A DNA stretch of 64,000 nucleotides from Bradyrhizobium huanghuaihaiense (GCF_007830635.1 NZ_VLLA01000014.1:1-64000); one strand, 5' to 3'; positions 28,495 to 39,058 are shown, counted from the stretch's first letter. Numbers and translations: made by a program. The notes: generated by a model not told the origin, from the letters alone.

Positions 28495-28602
28495 GTCGGA
28501 CCTCATGCAAAAAGCTGATGATATCGAGAGAAATAACAAATTTGTCTGATGGGCGAAACCATCCTATCGCTGCTGCGCGACAAGAGACCGACAGGAGCCC
28601 CT

Positions 28603-29430
28603 ATGCCCACCCAGGCCGACAAGGCAGCACGATTTCGCGAACTGCATCAGCGCCCCGGCGCCTTCATCATCCCGAACCCCTGGGATGGCGGCACCGCAAA
28701 ACTGCTGGCGTCGATGGGGTTCGAGGCGCTGGCGACGACGAGCCTTGGCCTTGCCAACACCCTCGGCAGCACGACCGTCAGCCTCGATGCCATCCTTGAA
28801 AACTGCCGGATCATCGCCGAGGCGACCGATCTTCCCGTCAATGCCGACCTCGAAAACTGTGGCGCCGACGATCCGAAGACCGCGGCAAGGGCCATCACAC
28901 GCGCGGCAGAGGCCGGCTGCGTCGGCGGCTCGATCGAGGATTTTACCGGCGATCCGCGCAAGCCGATCTACGATTTCCAGCTCGCGGTCGAACGCGTGCA
29001 GGCCGCCGTCGAGGCGGCACGCGCGCTCCCCTTCCCATTCACGCTGACGGCCCGCGCCGAGAACCTGCTGAAGGGCAACAACGATCTCGACGACACGATC
29101 CGGCGGCTGCAGGCGTTCGAGGCCGCCGGCGCCGACGTGCTGTATTCGCCGGGGGTCCACGACCTCGAGACCATCCGCACCGTGGTCTCGTCGGTCAAAA
29201 GGCCCTTCAACCTGGTGATGGGCTTTGCCGATCCGACGCTGACCGTCGAGCAGATTGCCGCAGCCGGCGTCAAGCGCATCAGCGTGGGCGGCGCCATGGC
29301 CCGCGTTGCGCTGGCTGCTTTCCTGAAGAGCGCGCGCGAGATGAAGGAGAACGGCTCCTTCACCTATGTTCGCGAGATGGCACCGATCAAGGAGCTGCGC
29401 GACGCATTCGCGTCGGTCAGCCCTCCCTAA
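28603..29430 (+). CDS. Isocitrate lyase/PEP mutase superfamily protein
   Basis: The 275-residue TIM-barrel protein has superfamily markers FIIPNPWDGGTAKLLASMGF, ATTSLGLANTLG, DLPVNADLENC, EAGCVGGSIEDFTGD and TARAENLL. It lacks the KKCGH motif of isocitrate lyase, so it is nearer the oxaloacetate-decarboxylase/carboxyphosphonoenolpyruvate-mutase-like group. A GGAG lies eight bases before the ATG at 28603. Divergent pairing suggests control by the LysR gene. Its last codons overlap a cynS fragment on the other strand. Confidence 0.82.
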   Translation: MPTQADKAARFRELHQRPGAFIIPNPWDGGTAKLLASMGFEALATTSLGLANTLGSTTVSLDAILENCRIIAEATDLPVNADLENCGADDPKTAARAITRAAEAGCVGGSIEDFTGDPRKPIYDFQLAVERVQAAVEAARALPFPFTLTARAENLLKGNNDLDDTIRRLQAFEAAGADVLYSPGVHDLETIRTVVSSVKRPFNLVMGFADPTLTVEQIAAAGVKRISVGGAMARVALAAFLKSAREMKENGSFTYVREMAPIKELRDAFASVSPP

Positions 29431-29580
29431 AGCCGTACTCCGGCACGTTGCCGCAGCCGCCGTAATCTTTGTACGGCAGGGACTTGCCGCTCATCGTGAT
29501 CTTGACGCGATCGCCCCTCGGGTTGGCGACGCGCTCGATCCCCATGTCGAAGTAGATCGCCGACATGATGCCGTCACCGA
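29417..29580 (-). pseudogene. Cyanase 3'-end fragment (truncated second copy)
   Basis: The last 52 codons of a cyanase, from DGIMSAIYFDMGIERVAN to the stop, match the intact cynS at 30358 at 44 of 52 residues, with clear DNA similarity over about 160 bases. Upstream the reading frame continues but no longer resembles cyanase, and the N-terminal two thirds is absent. It is therefore a duplicated, non-functional end in the same orientation as cynS. Confidence 0.85.
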
Positions 29581-29738
29581 GCCTGGCTCCGAAATTTCTG
29601 GCCAGGCTGATGGGCCCATCGTCTCTCGCGACACCCTCCCCCTTTGGCAACACCACCTTGTGATCGACCTTTGGTTGCAAATCTTGATATTAAAATCTAA
29701 GATATCATTGATGGCAGCAGCCTTAAGGGGAGGCGCAA

Positions 29739-30086
29739 ATGAACGAAATGCTTACGAGGCAAATCACCGACCAGGCCCAGGCGGTCCAAACCCAGTCCGG
29801 TACCTATACCTGGTACCTCAACGCGTATCAGCTGCACGGCAACCTTTGGCTGTCCTGGCAGACCACCGCGCCGTTCAGGGCCCAGCAGGGACAAATCATG
29901 GTCTATTCGGGCCAGTTTTTTCCGTCCAACCCCCAAGACAACGTCAAGGCATGGCAGTGGGATAACGTCAGTTCGGGTGGCTGGGATACCGGTCTGCCTT
30001 ATGGCACCGGCTGGTATTGCGCGTGGAATGCGCAACGCAGTCCGAACGGACCTTACGCCTACGCTGTGCAGCTCGTTACGGGTTAG
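29739..30086 (+). CDS. Unrecognised tryptophan-rich small protein
   Basis: The 115-residue protein has no signal peptide and no membrane segment. After a polar N-terminus it is rich in Trp, Tyr, Gly and Asn (YTWYLNAYQLHGNLWLSWQT, VKAWQWDNVSSGGWDTG, GTGWYCAWNA). This composition suggests a small beta-sandwich or lectin-like fold, but no family was recognised. An AT-rich promoter-like patch (29690-29712) and an AAGGGGAGG site precede the ATG. It is opposite in strand to both cynS copies that flank it. Confidence 0.6.
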   Translation: MNEMLTRQITDQAQAVQTQSGTYTWYLNAYQLHGNLWLSWQTTAPFRAQQGQIMVYSGQFFPSNPQDNVKAWQWDNVSSGGWDTGLPYGTGWYCAWNAQRSPNGPYAYAVQLVTG

Positions 30087-30357
30087 CACGGCCGGCGTCG
30101 GCTGGTTCGTCAAGGAGCGTACGGCTTCGGAGCGCCATGCCGGCGCGGATCATTTTCAACACAGAAGCCCGCGACGCCGCGCTCAAAAAGCGCGGCGCGT
30201 CGTCGTGACGACGTCGCGTGGCGCGCCGTCAGGTTGCGCGCGACGGCAGGCTCCGCGAAGCAATCGATCGCCGCGCTCATCACGCAAGATGGATTGCTTC
30301 AGGGCAAATTGCTTCGCAATCTTGTCGCAAGCGCCCCGCCATGGCGGTTGAGCGCCC
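30087..30357. other. Intergenic stretch between the Trp-rich gene and cynS
   Basis: 271 bases with decayed repeat sequence (CGTCGTGACGACGTCGCG near 30200, GATTGCTTC/GAAGCAATC pieces near 30255-30330 that recall family B). No gene was seen. Confidence 0.4.
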
Positions 30358-30846
30358 TCACCCTTCCTTGAAGCCGTACTCCGGCACGTTGCCGCTGGCG
30401 CCGTAATATTTGTACGGCAGGAACTTGCCGGTCATGGTGATCTTGACGCGGTCACCCTTCGGGTTGGCAACGCGTTCGATTCCCATGTCGAAGTCGATCG
30501 CCGACATGATGCCGTCGCCGAACTCTTCCTCGATCAGCGCCTTCCAGGCCGGGCCGTTCACCATCACCATCTCGTAGAAGCGGTAGATCAGGGGATCGGT
30601 CGGCGGCATCGGCGTGCCGGTGCCGCGCATCGGCACCTCGTTGAGCATCGCGGTCTCGGCCTTCGAGAGGCCGAACAGCTCGCCGGCGTTCGCCGCCTGC
30701 GGCTTCGTCAGCTTCATCTGACCCATGATCGCGCCGACGATCAGCACCTCGGAATAGCCGCCGATCTTCTCGCAGATGTGTTTCCAGCTCCAGCCCTTCT
30801 CGCGCTTGATGTCGAGCAGTTTTTCGGTGAGGTCTTCGCGTTTCAT
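30358..30846 (-). CDS. cynS: Cyanase (cyanate hydratase)
   Basis: Converts cyanate and bicarbonate to ammonia and carbon dioxide, for detoxification and as a nitrogen source. The 162-residue protein has the N-terminal helical DNA-binding-like domain (REDLTEKLLDIKREKGWSWKHI) and the C-terminal catalytic dimerisation domain. The likely active residues are R and E in IYRFYEM and S in DGIMSAIDFD. GGAG precedes the ATG. It is the last gene of an operon with an ABC importer. The N-terminus is intact, unlike the fragment at 29417. Confidence 0.97.
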   Translation of the reverse strand: MKREDLTEKLLDIKREKGWSWKHICEKIGGYSEVLIVGAIMGQMKLTKPQAANAGELFGLSKAETAMLNEVPMRGTGTPMPPTDPLIYRFYEMVMVNGPAWKALIEEEFGDGIMSAIDFDMGIERVANPKGDRVKITMTGKFLPYKYYGASGNVPEYGFKEG

Positions 30847-30861
30847 GTTGGTGTCTCCTTG

Positions 30862-31785
30862 TTAGGCACTCAATCCGGGATTGGTCCCGGGTGTCCAGGT
30901 CTGTCGTTGCTCTTCACTACCCGAGGCGATCGTCAGTCCGGGCTTGCCGATATGCACCAGAGGCACGTTGCGCGGATCATGATCCGGCGTCTCGGCCACG
31001 AAGGTCTTGCTGCGCGCCACCAGGAAATCGATGATGTGGTTGCGCAGCGCGTAGTAGAGCGGATGGCGATGCAGGTCGGTGCGGGCGCGATCCCTCGGCA
31101 ACGGGTTTTCGACGACTTCGGCCAGCACAGCGCCGGGCCCGTTGGTCATCAGGAAAATCTTGTCGGCGAGATAGATCGCCTCATCGACGTCATGGGTGAT
31201 CATGAACGCGGTCTGGCCGGTCTCCAGGCAAATGCGCCGCACCTCGTCCTGCAGCGTGCCGCGCGTCAGCGCGTCGAGCGCCGAGAACGGCTCGTCCATC
31301 AGCATCATCTTCGGCGTGATCGACAGTGCCCGCGCGATGCCGACGCGCTGCTTCATGCCGCCCGACAGCTCCGAGGGGCGCTTGTACTCGGAGCCGGTGA
31401 GGCCCACCAGATCGATGAATGTCTGCGCATGCGCCTTGACCTTGGCGCGATCCCAGCTCCGCCATTTCGAGCTCACGGCATAGGCGACGTTGCCGAGCAC
31501 GGTGCGCCAGGGCAGCAGCGCATGGCTCTGGAAGATCACGGCGCGGTCGAGGCTGGTGCCGGAGATCGCCTGCCCGTCGACGATGACGGCGCCCTCGCTC
31601 GGCGCATCGAGGCCGGCGAGGATGTTCAGCACCGTGGTCTTGCCGCAGCCGGAATGGCCGATCACGCAACAGAACTCGCCGCGCGCCATCGAGAGCCAGA
31701 GGTTCTCGAAAATGGTGGTCGTGGCGCCACCCGCACCGGGGTAGCGTTTTGCGATGCCTTCGATGGAGACGAATTTGTCGGTCAT
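30862..31785 (-). CDS. Nitrate/cyanate-type ABC transporter ATP-binding protein
   Basis: The 307-residue ATPase has Walker A GHSGCGKTT (43-51), the ABC signature LSGGMKQR, Walker B MLMDEPFSALD and the switch histidine in FMITHDVDEA. It resembles the NrtD/SsuB/TauB group that energises oxyanion import. Lying 15 bases upstream of cynS and downstream of the permease, it most likely powers cyanate uptake (CynD role), though nitrate cannot be excluded. Confidence 0.93.
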   Translation of the reverse strand: MTDKFVSIEGIAKRYPGAGGATTTIFENLWLSMARGEFCCVIGHSGCGKTTVLNILAGLDAPSEGAVIVDGQAISGTSLDRAVIFQSHALLPWRTVLGNVAYAVSSKWRSWDRAKVKAHAQTFIDLVGLTGSEYKRPSELSGGMKQRVGIARALSITPKMMLMDEPFSALDALTRGTLQDEVRRICLETGQTAFMITHDVDEAIYLADKIFLMTNGPGAVLAEVVENPLPRDRARTDLHRHPLYYALRNHIIDFLVARSKTFVAETPDHDPRNVPLVHIGKPGLTIASGSEEQRQTWTPGTNPGLSA

Positions 31786-31792
31786 GTCAGGT

Positions 31793-31913
31793 CTCGTGTC
31801 CCGCACGCGGTGCAGCGCGCAGCGGTGCGCCGCAGATGCGGGACCCATGTCGCCGCAATGGGTCCCGGTTCAGCACTGCAACGCTGCGCGCTGCAGTGCG
31901 CCCGGGACACGAG
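31793..31913. repeat. Palindromic intergenic repeat inside the cyanate operon
   Basis: CTCGTGTCCCG at the left and CGGGACACGAG at the right, with inner GATGCGGGACCCAT/ATGGGTCCCGG and GCAGCGCGCAGCG arms. It lies between the permease and ATPase genes and may set a processing or attenuation point. Confidence 0.75.
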
Positions 31914-31938
31914 AATAAAGATCATTGAGCCCATGATC

Positions 31939-32778
31939 CTACTCCGGAAAGGTGACCATGCGCGTGAAGCGCGCGAGGATCTGGTCGAGCAGCATGCCGA
32001 CGATCCCGATCAGGAGGATCGCGATGATGACGTTGGTGATCGAGAGGTTGTTCCACTCGTTCCAGACGAAGTAGCCGATGCCGGTGCCGCCGACGAGCAT
32101 CTCGGCCGCGACGATCACGAGCCAGGCGATGCCGATCGAGATGCGCATTCCGGTCAAAATCGTCGGAGCCGCCGCGGGGAGGATCACGGTGAAGGCGCGC
32201 CTGATGGTGCCGACCTCCAGCGTGCGCGCGACGTTGATCCATTCCTTGCGGACGCTGGCGACGCCGAACACGGTGTTGAGCAGCATCGGCCAGATCGAGC
32301 AGATGAAGATCACGAAGATCGCGGAGACCGAGGAATCCTTGATGGTGTAGAGCGCCAGCGGCATCCAGGCCAGCGGCGAGATAGGCTTCAAGACCTGGAT
32401 GAAGGGATCGAGCGCCTTGCTGAGCAGCGGCGACATGCCGATCAGGAAGCCGAGAGGAATGGCGACCAGCACCGCCAGCAGATAGCCGGTGCCGACCCGC
32501 GCGATCGAATAAGCGAGCTGGATGCCGAGCCCCTTGTCGTTCGGCCCGTTATCGTAGAACGGCCGCTTCAGATGGTCCCACAGCTTGGCGCCGACATCGA
32601 GCGGACCGGGCATCGCCGATTTGCCCTGCGTGGCCGTGAGGCCCATCAGCTTGGCATATTCCGGGCTCATCGTCGTCACCGGCGCAGTGGAGCGCGTGGC
32701 GAGATGCCAGATGCCGAGGAAGGCGGCGAGGAGCGCGATGGAGACGAGGCCGGCGCGGAGACGGAGGGAAGAGTTCAT
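31939..32778 (-). CDS. Nitrate/cyanate-type ABC transporter permease
   Basis: The 279-residue inner-membrane permease has about six helices and the cytoplasmic EAA-like loop VARTLEVGTIRRAFTVILPAAAPTILTGMRISIG, which contacts the ATPase. This is the NrtB/SsuC/TauC group. GGAGAGG lies nine bases before the ATG at 32778. It is the second gene of the operon. Confidence 0.93.
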   Translation of the reverse strand: MNSSLRLRAGLVSIALLAAFLGIWHLATRSTAPVTTMSPEYAKLMGLTATQGKSAMPGPLDVGAKLWDHLKRPFYDNGPNDKGLGIQLAYSIARVGTGYLLAVLVAIPLGFLIGMSPLLSKALDPFIQVLKPISPLAWMPLALYTIKDSSVSAIFVIFICSIWPMLLNTVFGVASVRKEWINVARTLEVGTIRRAFTVILPAAAPTILTGMRISIGIAWLVIVAAEMLVGGTGIGYFVWNEWNNLSITNVIIAILLIGIVGMLLDQILARFTRMVTFPE

Positions 32779-32798
32779 TGTGCGAGACCTCTCCACCC

Positions 32799-32944
32799 GT
32801 CGTCCCGGCCTAGTGCGCTTTGCGCACGGGGGCCGGGACCCATAACCACAGGGAGAAGTTTGGCGAAGACTCGTCGTTCGGTACTGCGACCTTCCGCAGC
32901 CGATAGATCACGCGGTATGGGTCCCGGCCTTCGCCGGGACGACG
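32799..32944. repeat. Palindromic intergenic repeat inside the cyanate operon
   Basis: GTCGTCCCGGCC at the left and GGCCTTCGCCGGGACGAC at the right, with GGGCCGGGACCCATA/TATGGGTCCCGG inner arms. It separates the substrate-binding-protein and permease genes. Confidence 0.75.
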
Positions 32945-32965
32945 TTGGGGAGACAGCGCGGCCCA

Positions 32966-34345
32966 TCACGACTGCTTCCTGATCTTGAAGCTCGCGACGT
33001 AATCCTCGGGCTTGGCCGGATCGAACGTCTTCCCCATCACCGCGAACGACTTGTAGCTGTCCGCCGGCGGCGACAGGCCCATCTCGGTCATCAGCTTCTT
33101 GGTGTCGGTGGCGAGATACACCTGCTCGGCCACCGCCTTGTAGTCGACATCGCCCTTGATCTGGCCCCAGCGCTTCATCTGCGTCAGCATCCACACCGCA
33201 AAGGACTGCCAGGGGAACGGATCGAAATCGACGCGCTTGGCATCGGTCTTCACCCCGCCGAGACCGTCGGCATAGGTGCCGGTGAGCACCTGCTCCAGCA
33301 CCGTCACCGGCGCGTTGATGTAGTTGGCCGGCGCAATCGCCTCCGCAATCTGCTTGCGGTTCTCCGCCTTCGACGCATAGGCGGTGGCATCGACGATGGC
33401 GCGCGTCAGCGCGGCAAAGCTGTTCGGCGCCGTCGTGATGAACTCGCGGCTGGCGGCGAAGCTGCAGCAGGGATGACCGTCCCAGATCTCCTTCGAGAGC
33501 AGATGCATGAAGCCGACGCCGTCATAGATCGCGCGCTGGCAGATGTTGTCGGGCGCGAGGAAGCCGTCGATGTTGTCGGCACGGAGGTTCGCGACCATCT
33601 CCGGCGGCGGCACCGAGCGCAGCTGCACGTCGGTATCGGGGTCGATCCCGTGCTCGGCGAGATAATAGCGCAGCAGGTAATTGTGCATGGAATAGTCGAA
33701 GGGAATCGCGAACTTCAAACCCTTCCAGTCCTTCGGATCGCGCTTGTCCTTGTGCTTGGCCGCGAGCACGATGCCCTGCCCGTTGATGTTCTCGATCGCG
33801 GGCACTGCGAACGGAATGGCGTTGGCGCCCAAGCCAAGCGAGATCGCGATCGGCATCGGCGCCAGCATGTGCGCGGCGTCGTATTCCTTGTTGATGGTCT
33901 TGTCGCGGATCACCGCCCAGCCGGCGGTCTTGACCACTTCGACATTGAGGCCGTGCTTGGCATAGAAGCCCATCGGCGCCGCCATGATGATGGGCGTGGC
34001 GCAGGTGATCGGGATGAAGCCGACCTTGAGGTCCTTCTTCTCGGGCGCACCGGTCTGCGCAAAGACCTCGGTCGCCGTCTTGAGCGGGAAGAACTGCGAG
34101 AGTGCCGCGAGCGCGGTCGATGCACCGACCGATTTCAGGAACGCGCGCCGCGCCACATCCTGCGGAAACATCGCGCGCATCACGGCGGAGGCGACGACGC
34201 CCTCGTAGCGCTTCTCCTCGCTCTCGGTCGGCTCGCAGCGCAGCGCCGTGGCCTGCTCGTGCTCGGCCGCGGAACGATGCTGGCCACAGACGCAGCCGGC
34301 TCGAAGGTTGCGATCGGGATCAAACGGATTGTCGAACGTGGACAT
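32966..34345 (-). CDS. Nitrate/cyanate-type ABC transporter substrate-binding protein
   Basis: The 459-residue protein has a long N-terminal extension with a CVCGQH motif, then a twin-arginine-like signal (ARRAFLKSVGASTALAALSQF, about residues 65-85), then the NrtA/CmpA-type periplasmic domain beginning LKVGFIPITCATPIIMAAPMGF. It is first in the operon with permease, ATPase and cynS, so cyanate is the best-supported ligand. AGGAGG precedes the ATG. A sigma-54 promoter lies 35 bases upstream. Confidence 0.92.
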   Translation of the reverse strand: MSTFDNPFDPDRNLRAGCVCGQHRSAAEHEQATALRCEPTESEEKRYEGVVASAVMRAMFPQDVARRAFLKSVGASTALAALSQFFPLKTATEVFAQTGAPEKKDLKVGFIPITCATPIIMAAPMGFYAKHGLNVEVVKTAGWAVIRDKTINKEYDAAHMLAPMPIAISLGLGANAIPFAVPAIENINGQGIVLAAKHKDKRDPKDWKGLKFAIPFDYSMHNYLLRYYLAEHGIDPDTDVQLRSVPPPEMVANLRADNIDGFLAPDNICQRAIYDGVGFMHLLSKEIWDGHPCCSFAASREFITTAPNSFAALTRAIVDATAYASKAENRKQIAEAIAPANYINAPVTVLEQVLTGTYADGLGGVKTDAKRVDFDPFPWQSFAVWMLTQMKRWGQIKGDVDYKAVAEQVYLATDTKKLMTEMGLSPPADSYKSFAVMGKTFDPAKPEDYVASFKIRKQS

Positions 34346-34379
34346 CGGCCCTCCTGCGCGTCATTGCGAGAGCAATTAC

Positions 34380-34394
34380 GCAAGGAGCATGCCA
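34380..34394 (-). promoter_or_regulatory. Sigma-54 promoter of the cyanate operon
   Basis: Read on the minus strand, TGGCATGCTCCTTGC matches the -24/-12 consensus TGGCAC-N5-TTGC at nine of ten conserved bases with exact GG-GC spacing. It is 35 bases upstream of the substrate-binding-protein ATG, leaving a short leader. The divergent gene encodes a sigma-54 activator. Confidence 0.8.
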
Positions 34395-34451
34395 CGGCCC
34401 CAGAAGCGGCCAGTGCCTTGATGACGCAGCACTTTCGGTCACGCTTGGCCA

Positions 34452-34503
34452 CTACGAAAACTCGTGATAAACGAGATTTCGTAGCTCAATTACGAGATTT
34501 CGC
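34452..34503. promoter_or_regulatory. Inverted repeat, candidate upstream activator site
   Basis: CTACGAAAACTCGT (34452-34465) and ACGAGATTTCGTAG (34471-34484) match as an inverted repeat at 13 of 14 positions around GATAA. A third half-site TACGAGATTTCGC (34491-34503) ends at the activator gene's start codon. The repeat is about 60 to 90 bases upstream of the sigma-54 promoter, a normal place for enhancer binding, and its overlap with the activator start suggests autoregulation. Confidence 0.65.
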
Positions 34504-34504
34504 A

Positions 34505-36430
<1,926 letters not shown>

Positions 36431-36440
36431 TCGCAGGCGC

Positions 36441-37319
36441 TCACGCCGCCTTGGTCGTGACTCCCGTCGCAATCGGCAGGCCCTGCTCGATCGGCAGCGA
36501 GGGATCGCGCGACCATTCGTTCCAGGAGCCGAAATACATCCGCACGTCCTTCACGCCGGCATTCTTCAGCGCGAGGAAGGTGTTCGAGGCGCGCGCGCCC
36601 TTGAAGCAGTAGAGATAGACCGGCGTCGTCTGCGAGATGCCGACGGTGGCGCATTCGGCCAAAATCTCGTCCTTGGACTTGAAGCGCGGGCCCTCGGCGG
36701 TCGGCTTCATCATGCGATACCACTCCAGCCAGACCGCGCCGGGGATGCGGCCCTTGCGCGGGCAGAAATCCTTCCCATACGGAGAAGAGCTGTCGCCGAT
36801 CCACTCGTCGACATCGCGGACATCGAGGATGGCGATGCCGGGCTTGCCGACCGCGCCCAGCATGGTCTTGGCGTCGATCAGGATCTCGCCCGCCTCCGGC
36901 ACGATCGCGAACGAAGCCTTCGCCGGCGCCGGCACGTCCTTGGTCACCGGGAAGCCCGCGGCCGACCAGGCATCGAAGCCGCCATGCAGCACCTTCACCT
37001 TGGGATAGCCGAGCATGGTGAGCAGGTAATAGCCGCGGCAGGACTGGCCGAAGCCGGAGTTCATCGACTGTTCGTAGATCACGGCGGTTTCCTTGCCGGA
37101 GAGACCCGCGCCGCCGAACGCATCGGCGAATTTTGTCTTGAGCTCAGCCATGCCCTCCGGCGTCGAGGTCGCCAGGAACGTGAAGATCTCATGCACGTTC
37201 ACCGCGCCCGGCAGGTGCCCGGCGGCATAGGCATCGGGATTGCGGGTGTCGATGACGACACACGGTTCGAGCTTCAAGAGATCGGCGAGTTCGACGGCAG
37301 TGATCAGGACGTCAGTCAT
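36441..37319 (-). CDS. Thiosulfate sulfurtransferase with two rhodanese domains
   Basis: The 292-residue protein has two rhodanese domains. The C-terminal domain is catalytic with C238 in YLYCFKGARAS. The N-terminal domain keeps CVVIDTRNPDAYAAGHLPGAV but has no obvious active cysteine loop, as usual for tandem rhodaneses. It may transfer sulfane sulfur, for example to cyanide giving thiocyanate. It ends 10 bases from the activator's stop (convergent) and is the last of a three-gene run with the dehydrogenase-like and OsmC genes. Confidence 0.9.
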   Translation of the reverse strand: MTDVLITAVELADLLKLEPCVVIDTRNPDAYAAGHLPGAVNVHEIFTFLATSTPEGMAELKTKFADAFGGAGLSGKETAVIYEQSMNSGFGQSCRGYYLLTMLGYPKVKVLHGGFDAWSAAGFPVTKDVPAPAKASFAIVPEAGEILIDAKTMLGAVGKPGIAILDVRDVDEWIGDSSSPYGKDFCPRKGRIPGAVWLEWYRMMKPTAEGPRFKSKDEILAECATVGISQTTPVYLYCFKGARASNTFLALKNAGVKDVRMYFGSWNEWSRDPSLPIEQGLPIATGVTTKAA

Positions 37320-37367
37320 GGCAGCCTCTCCGTTGAGGTGGGTGGTCTTCAGGTGGACTCGGTGAAC

Positions 37368-38480
37368 TCAGGCATCGGCGAGCATCTTGCGCAGCTGCTT
37401 GGTGGCCGGCGTGACGATCGCGACGAAATAGGCCTCGCGCAGGCGCCGCTGCGCGCGGTGGCTTTTGAGGTATCCGCGCGCGCCACAATGCAGCATCGCC
37501 GCGTGCGCCGCCGCGACGCCGGCCTCGCCCGCGCGCAGGCGCAGCGCGATCACCTTGCGCCAGTAGGTCTCCTCCTCGTTGTAGGGATCGCGCGCCAGCG
37601 CCATGGTCTCCGCTTCCAGCTCGGCGGCGAGCTCGCGGAAGTGCACCGGCTGTTGCGGCAGGTAGCGGTTGATGTGGCCGAGCGGGCTATCCACCTCGTC
37701 CATGATGTTGATGCAGTCCCTGATGACACCGAGCGCCATGCCGGCCTGCAGCAAAATGAAGCCGGCGCGGATCTTCTTGACGAAGGGCGCGGCGGGATCG
37801 GCAAGGATGAGCTCATCAGGCACGAACACGTCGCGGAACTGCACGCCGTAAGTGCCGGTGCCGTCCATCGCCAGGAACGGCTTGCACGGCGTCAACGTGA
37901 TCGCGGGATCGGAGCAGTCGGCGAGGAACATGACGGTCCCCTGGTCGTCCTCGCGCTCGAAGATCGTGCCGAAATAATGGTCCGGGCCGAGATTGGAGAC
38001 CCAGGGCAGCGCGCCACGCACGATGTAGCCGCCCTCGACCTTCTTGCCTTTCAGCTTGAGCTTCTCGATGCCGAAAAAGCTCTTCATAGGATTGGAGAGC
38101 CCGGTGCCGCCGAGCACGCGCCCTGTCGAGAACGCATCGCCAAAACGCCGCGCCAGCTTCAGATTGGTCGAGTTCGCGGCGTACCAGACCAGCGTGTTCT
38201 GGCACCAGGCCATGAAGGCGGTGGCGCCGCAGACCTCGCCGATCGCAGCCATGGACTCGATCGCGCAGCGCAAATCCGCGGGACCTTCCAGGGGCATGTG
38301 ACTGCCCCAGGCGCCGACCGCGCCGAACGCGCGCAGCACCTCGGCCGGATAGACCGAGCCGTCGTCGATACCGGCGGCGAGCGGCGCGAGCTGCTCCCGC
38401 GCGATCCGCGCTACCTCCCCTGCAATGGACGGTGCGGGCTGATCCAGAACTTCGACCCGCGATAAAGCCAGTGAACCCAT
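37368..38480 (-). CDS. Acyl-CoA-dehydrogenase-family flavoprotein
   Basis: The 370-residue protein has the acyl-CoA dehydrogenase layout: an N-terminal helical part (IAREQLAPLAAGIDDGSVYPAEVLRAFGAVG), the middle beta domain with GGTGLSNPMKS and GYIVRGALPWVSN, and a C-terminal helical bundle. A clear catalytic glutamate is not obvious, so it may instead be a DszC/SfnC-type flavin monooxygenase relative acting on organosulfur compounds, which would fit rhodanese and OsmC neighbours. The ATG at 38480 is used; a longer frame would overlap the OsmC gene. Confidence 0.75.
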   Translation of the reverse strand: MGSLALSRVEVLDQPAPSIAGEVARIAREQLAPLAAGIDDGSVYPAEVLRAFGAVGAWGSHMPLEGPADLRCAIESMAAIGEVCGATAFMAWCQNTLVWYAANSTNLKLARRFGDAFSTGRVLGGTGLSNPMKSFFGIEKLKLKGKKVEGGYIVRGALPWVSNLGPDHYFGTIFEREDDQGTVMFLADCSDPAITLTPCKPFLAMDGTGTYGVQFRDVFVPDELILADPAAPFVKKIRAGFILLQAGMALGVIRDCINIMDEVDSPLGHINRYLPQQPVHFRELAAELEAETMALARDPYNEEETYWRKVIALRLRAGEAGVAAAHAAMLHCGARGYLKSHRAQRRLREAYFVAIVTPATKQLRKMLADA

Positions 38481-38515
38481 GGTCGTCTCCCGCACCTTGT
38501 CCTGATTGCTGTCTG

Positions 38516-39058
38516 CTAGATGCCGACCTCGAGATTGACCGGGCGGGTGAAGGTGTTGGCGACCGGCGACCATTTCTTCACATGGGCGACCAGCGCGTTG
38601 ATCTCGTCCGGCGAGATGCCCTCGCACTCCATGTCCACTTTCACGCGGACGTCGGTGAACCCGACCGGCTTGTCCGAGACATCGCCGGTGCCCCAGACCG
38701 CGGTGATGTTGAGGTCGCCTTCGAGCTCGAGCTCGAGCTTGTTGACGATCCAGCCGCGATGCACGGCGTTGGCGTGCAGGCCGACCGCCAGGCAGGAGCC
38801 GAGCGCGGCGAGCGAGGCCTCCGACGGATTGGGCGCGGTATCGTCGCCCAGCAGCCCCGGCGGCTCGTCGACGATGTAGGGCGGCAGGTTGCGGATGTAG
38901 TTGGCGTGGCGGAATTTGCCTTCCGCGACCGTCTTGCACTTCAAGGTCTTGATGACCTTCGGGTTCGCCTTGCCGTTGGCGATCAGTTGCTCGAGGCCAT
39001 TCTTGTCGATGGGTGCGAGGCAACCCGTCAGCACTGTCTTCTGAACGACGGCGGTCAT
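38516..39058 (-). CDS. OsmC-family protein
   Basis: The 180-residue OsmC/Ohr fold protein shows DEPPGLLGDDTAPNPSEASLAALGSCLAVGLHANA, whose GSC cysteine is one of the redox pair; a second cysteine lies in VDMECEGISPDE. OsmC proteins reduce organic hydroperoxides or handle sulfur-bearing ligands. The ATG at 39058 follows GGGAGAAG. It starts a probable operon with the acyl-CoA-dehydrogenase-like and rhodanese genes and is divergent from a TetR gene. Confidence 0.9.
   Translation of the reverse strand: MTAVVQKTVLTGCLAPIDKNGLEQLIANGKANPKVIKTLKCKTVAEGKFRHANYIRNLPPYIVDEPPGLLGDDTAPNPSEASLAALGSCLAVGLHANAVHRGWIVNKLELELEGDLNITAVWGTGDVSDKPVGFTDVRVKVDMECEGISPDEINALVAHVKKWSPVANTFTRPVNLEVGI

Noticed and set aside
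30778..32982. A 734-codon plus-strand open frame across the transporter genes
   Set aside because: Antisense to the ABC ATPase and permease, and rich in H, R and D as shadow frames are.
32945..34504. Upstream in-frame extension of the sigma-54 activator (520 codons)
   Set aside because: It is antisense to the substrate-binding-protein gene and crosses the promoter; the PAS domain begins after 34505.
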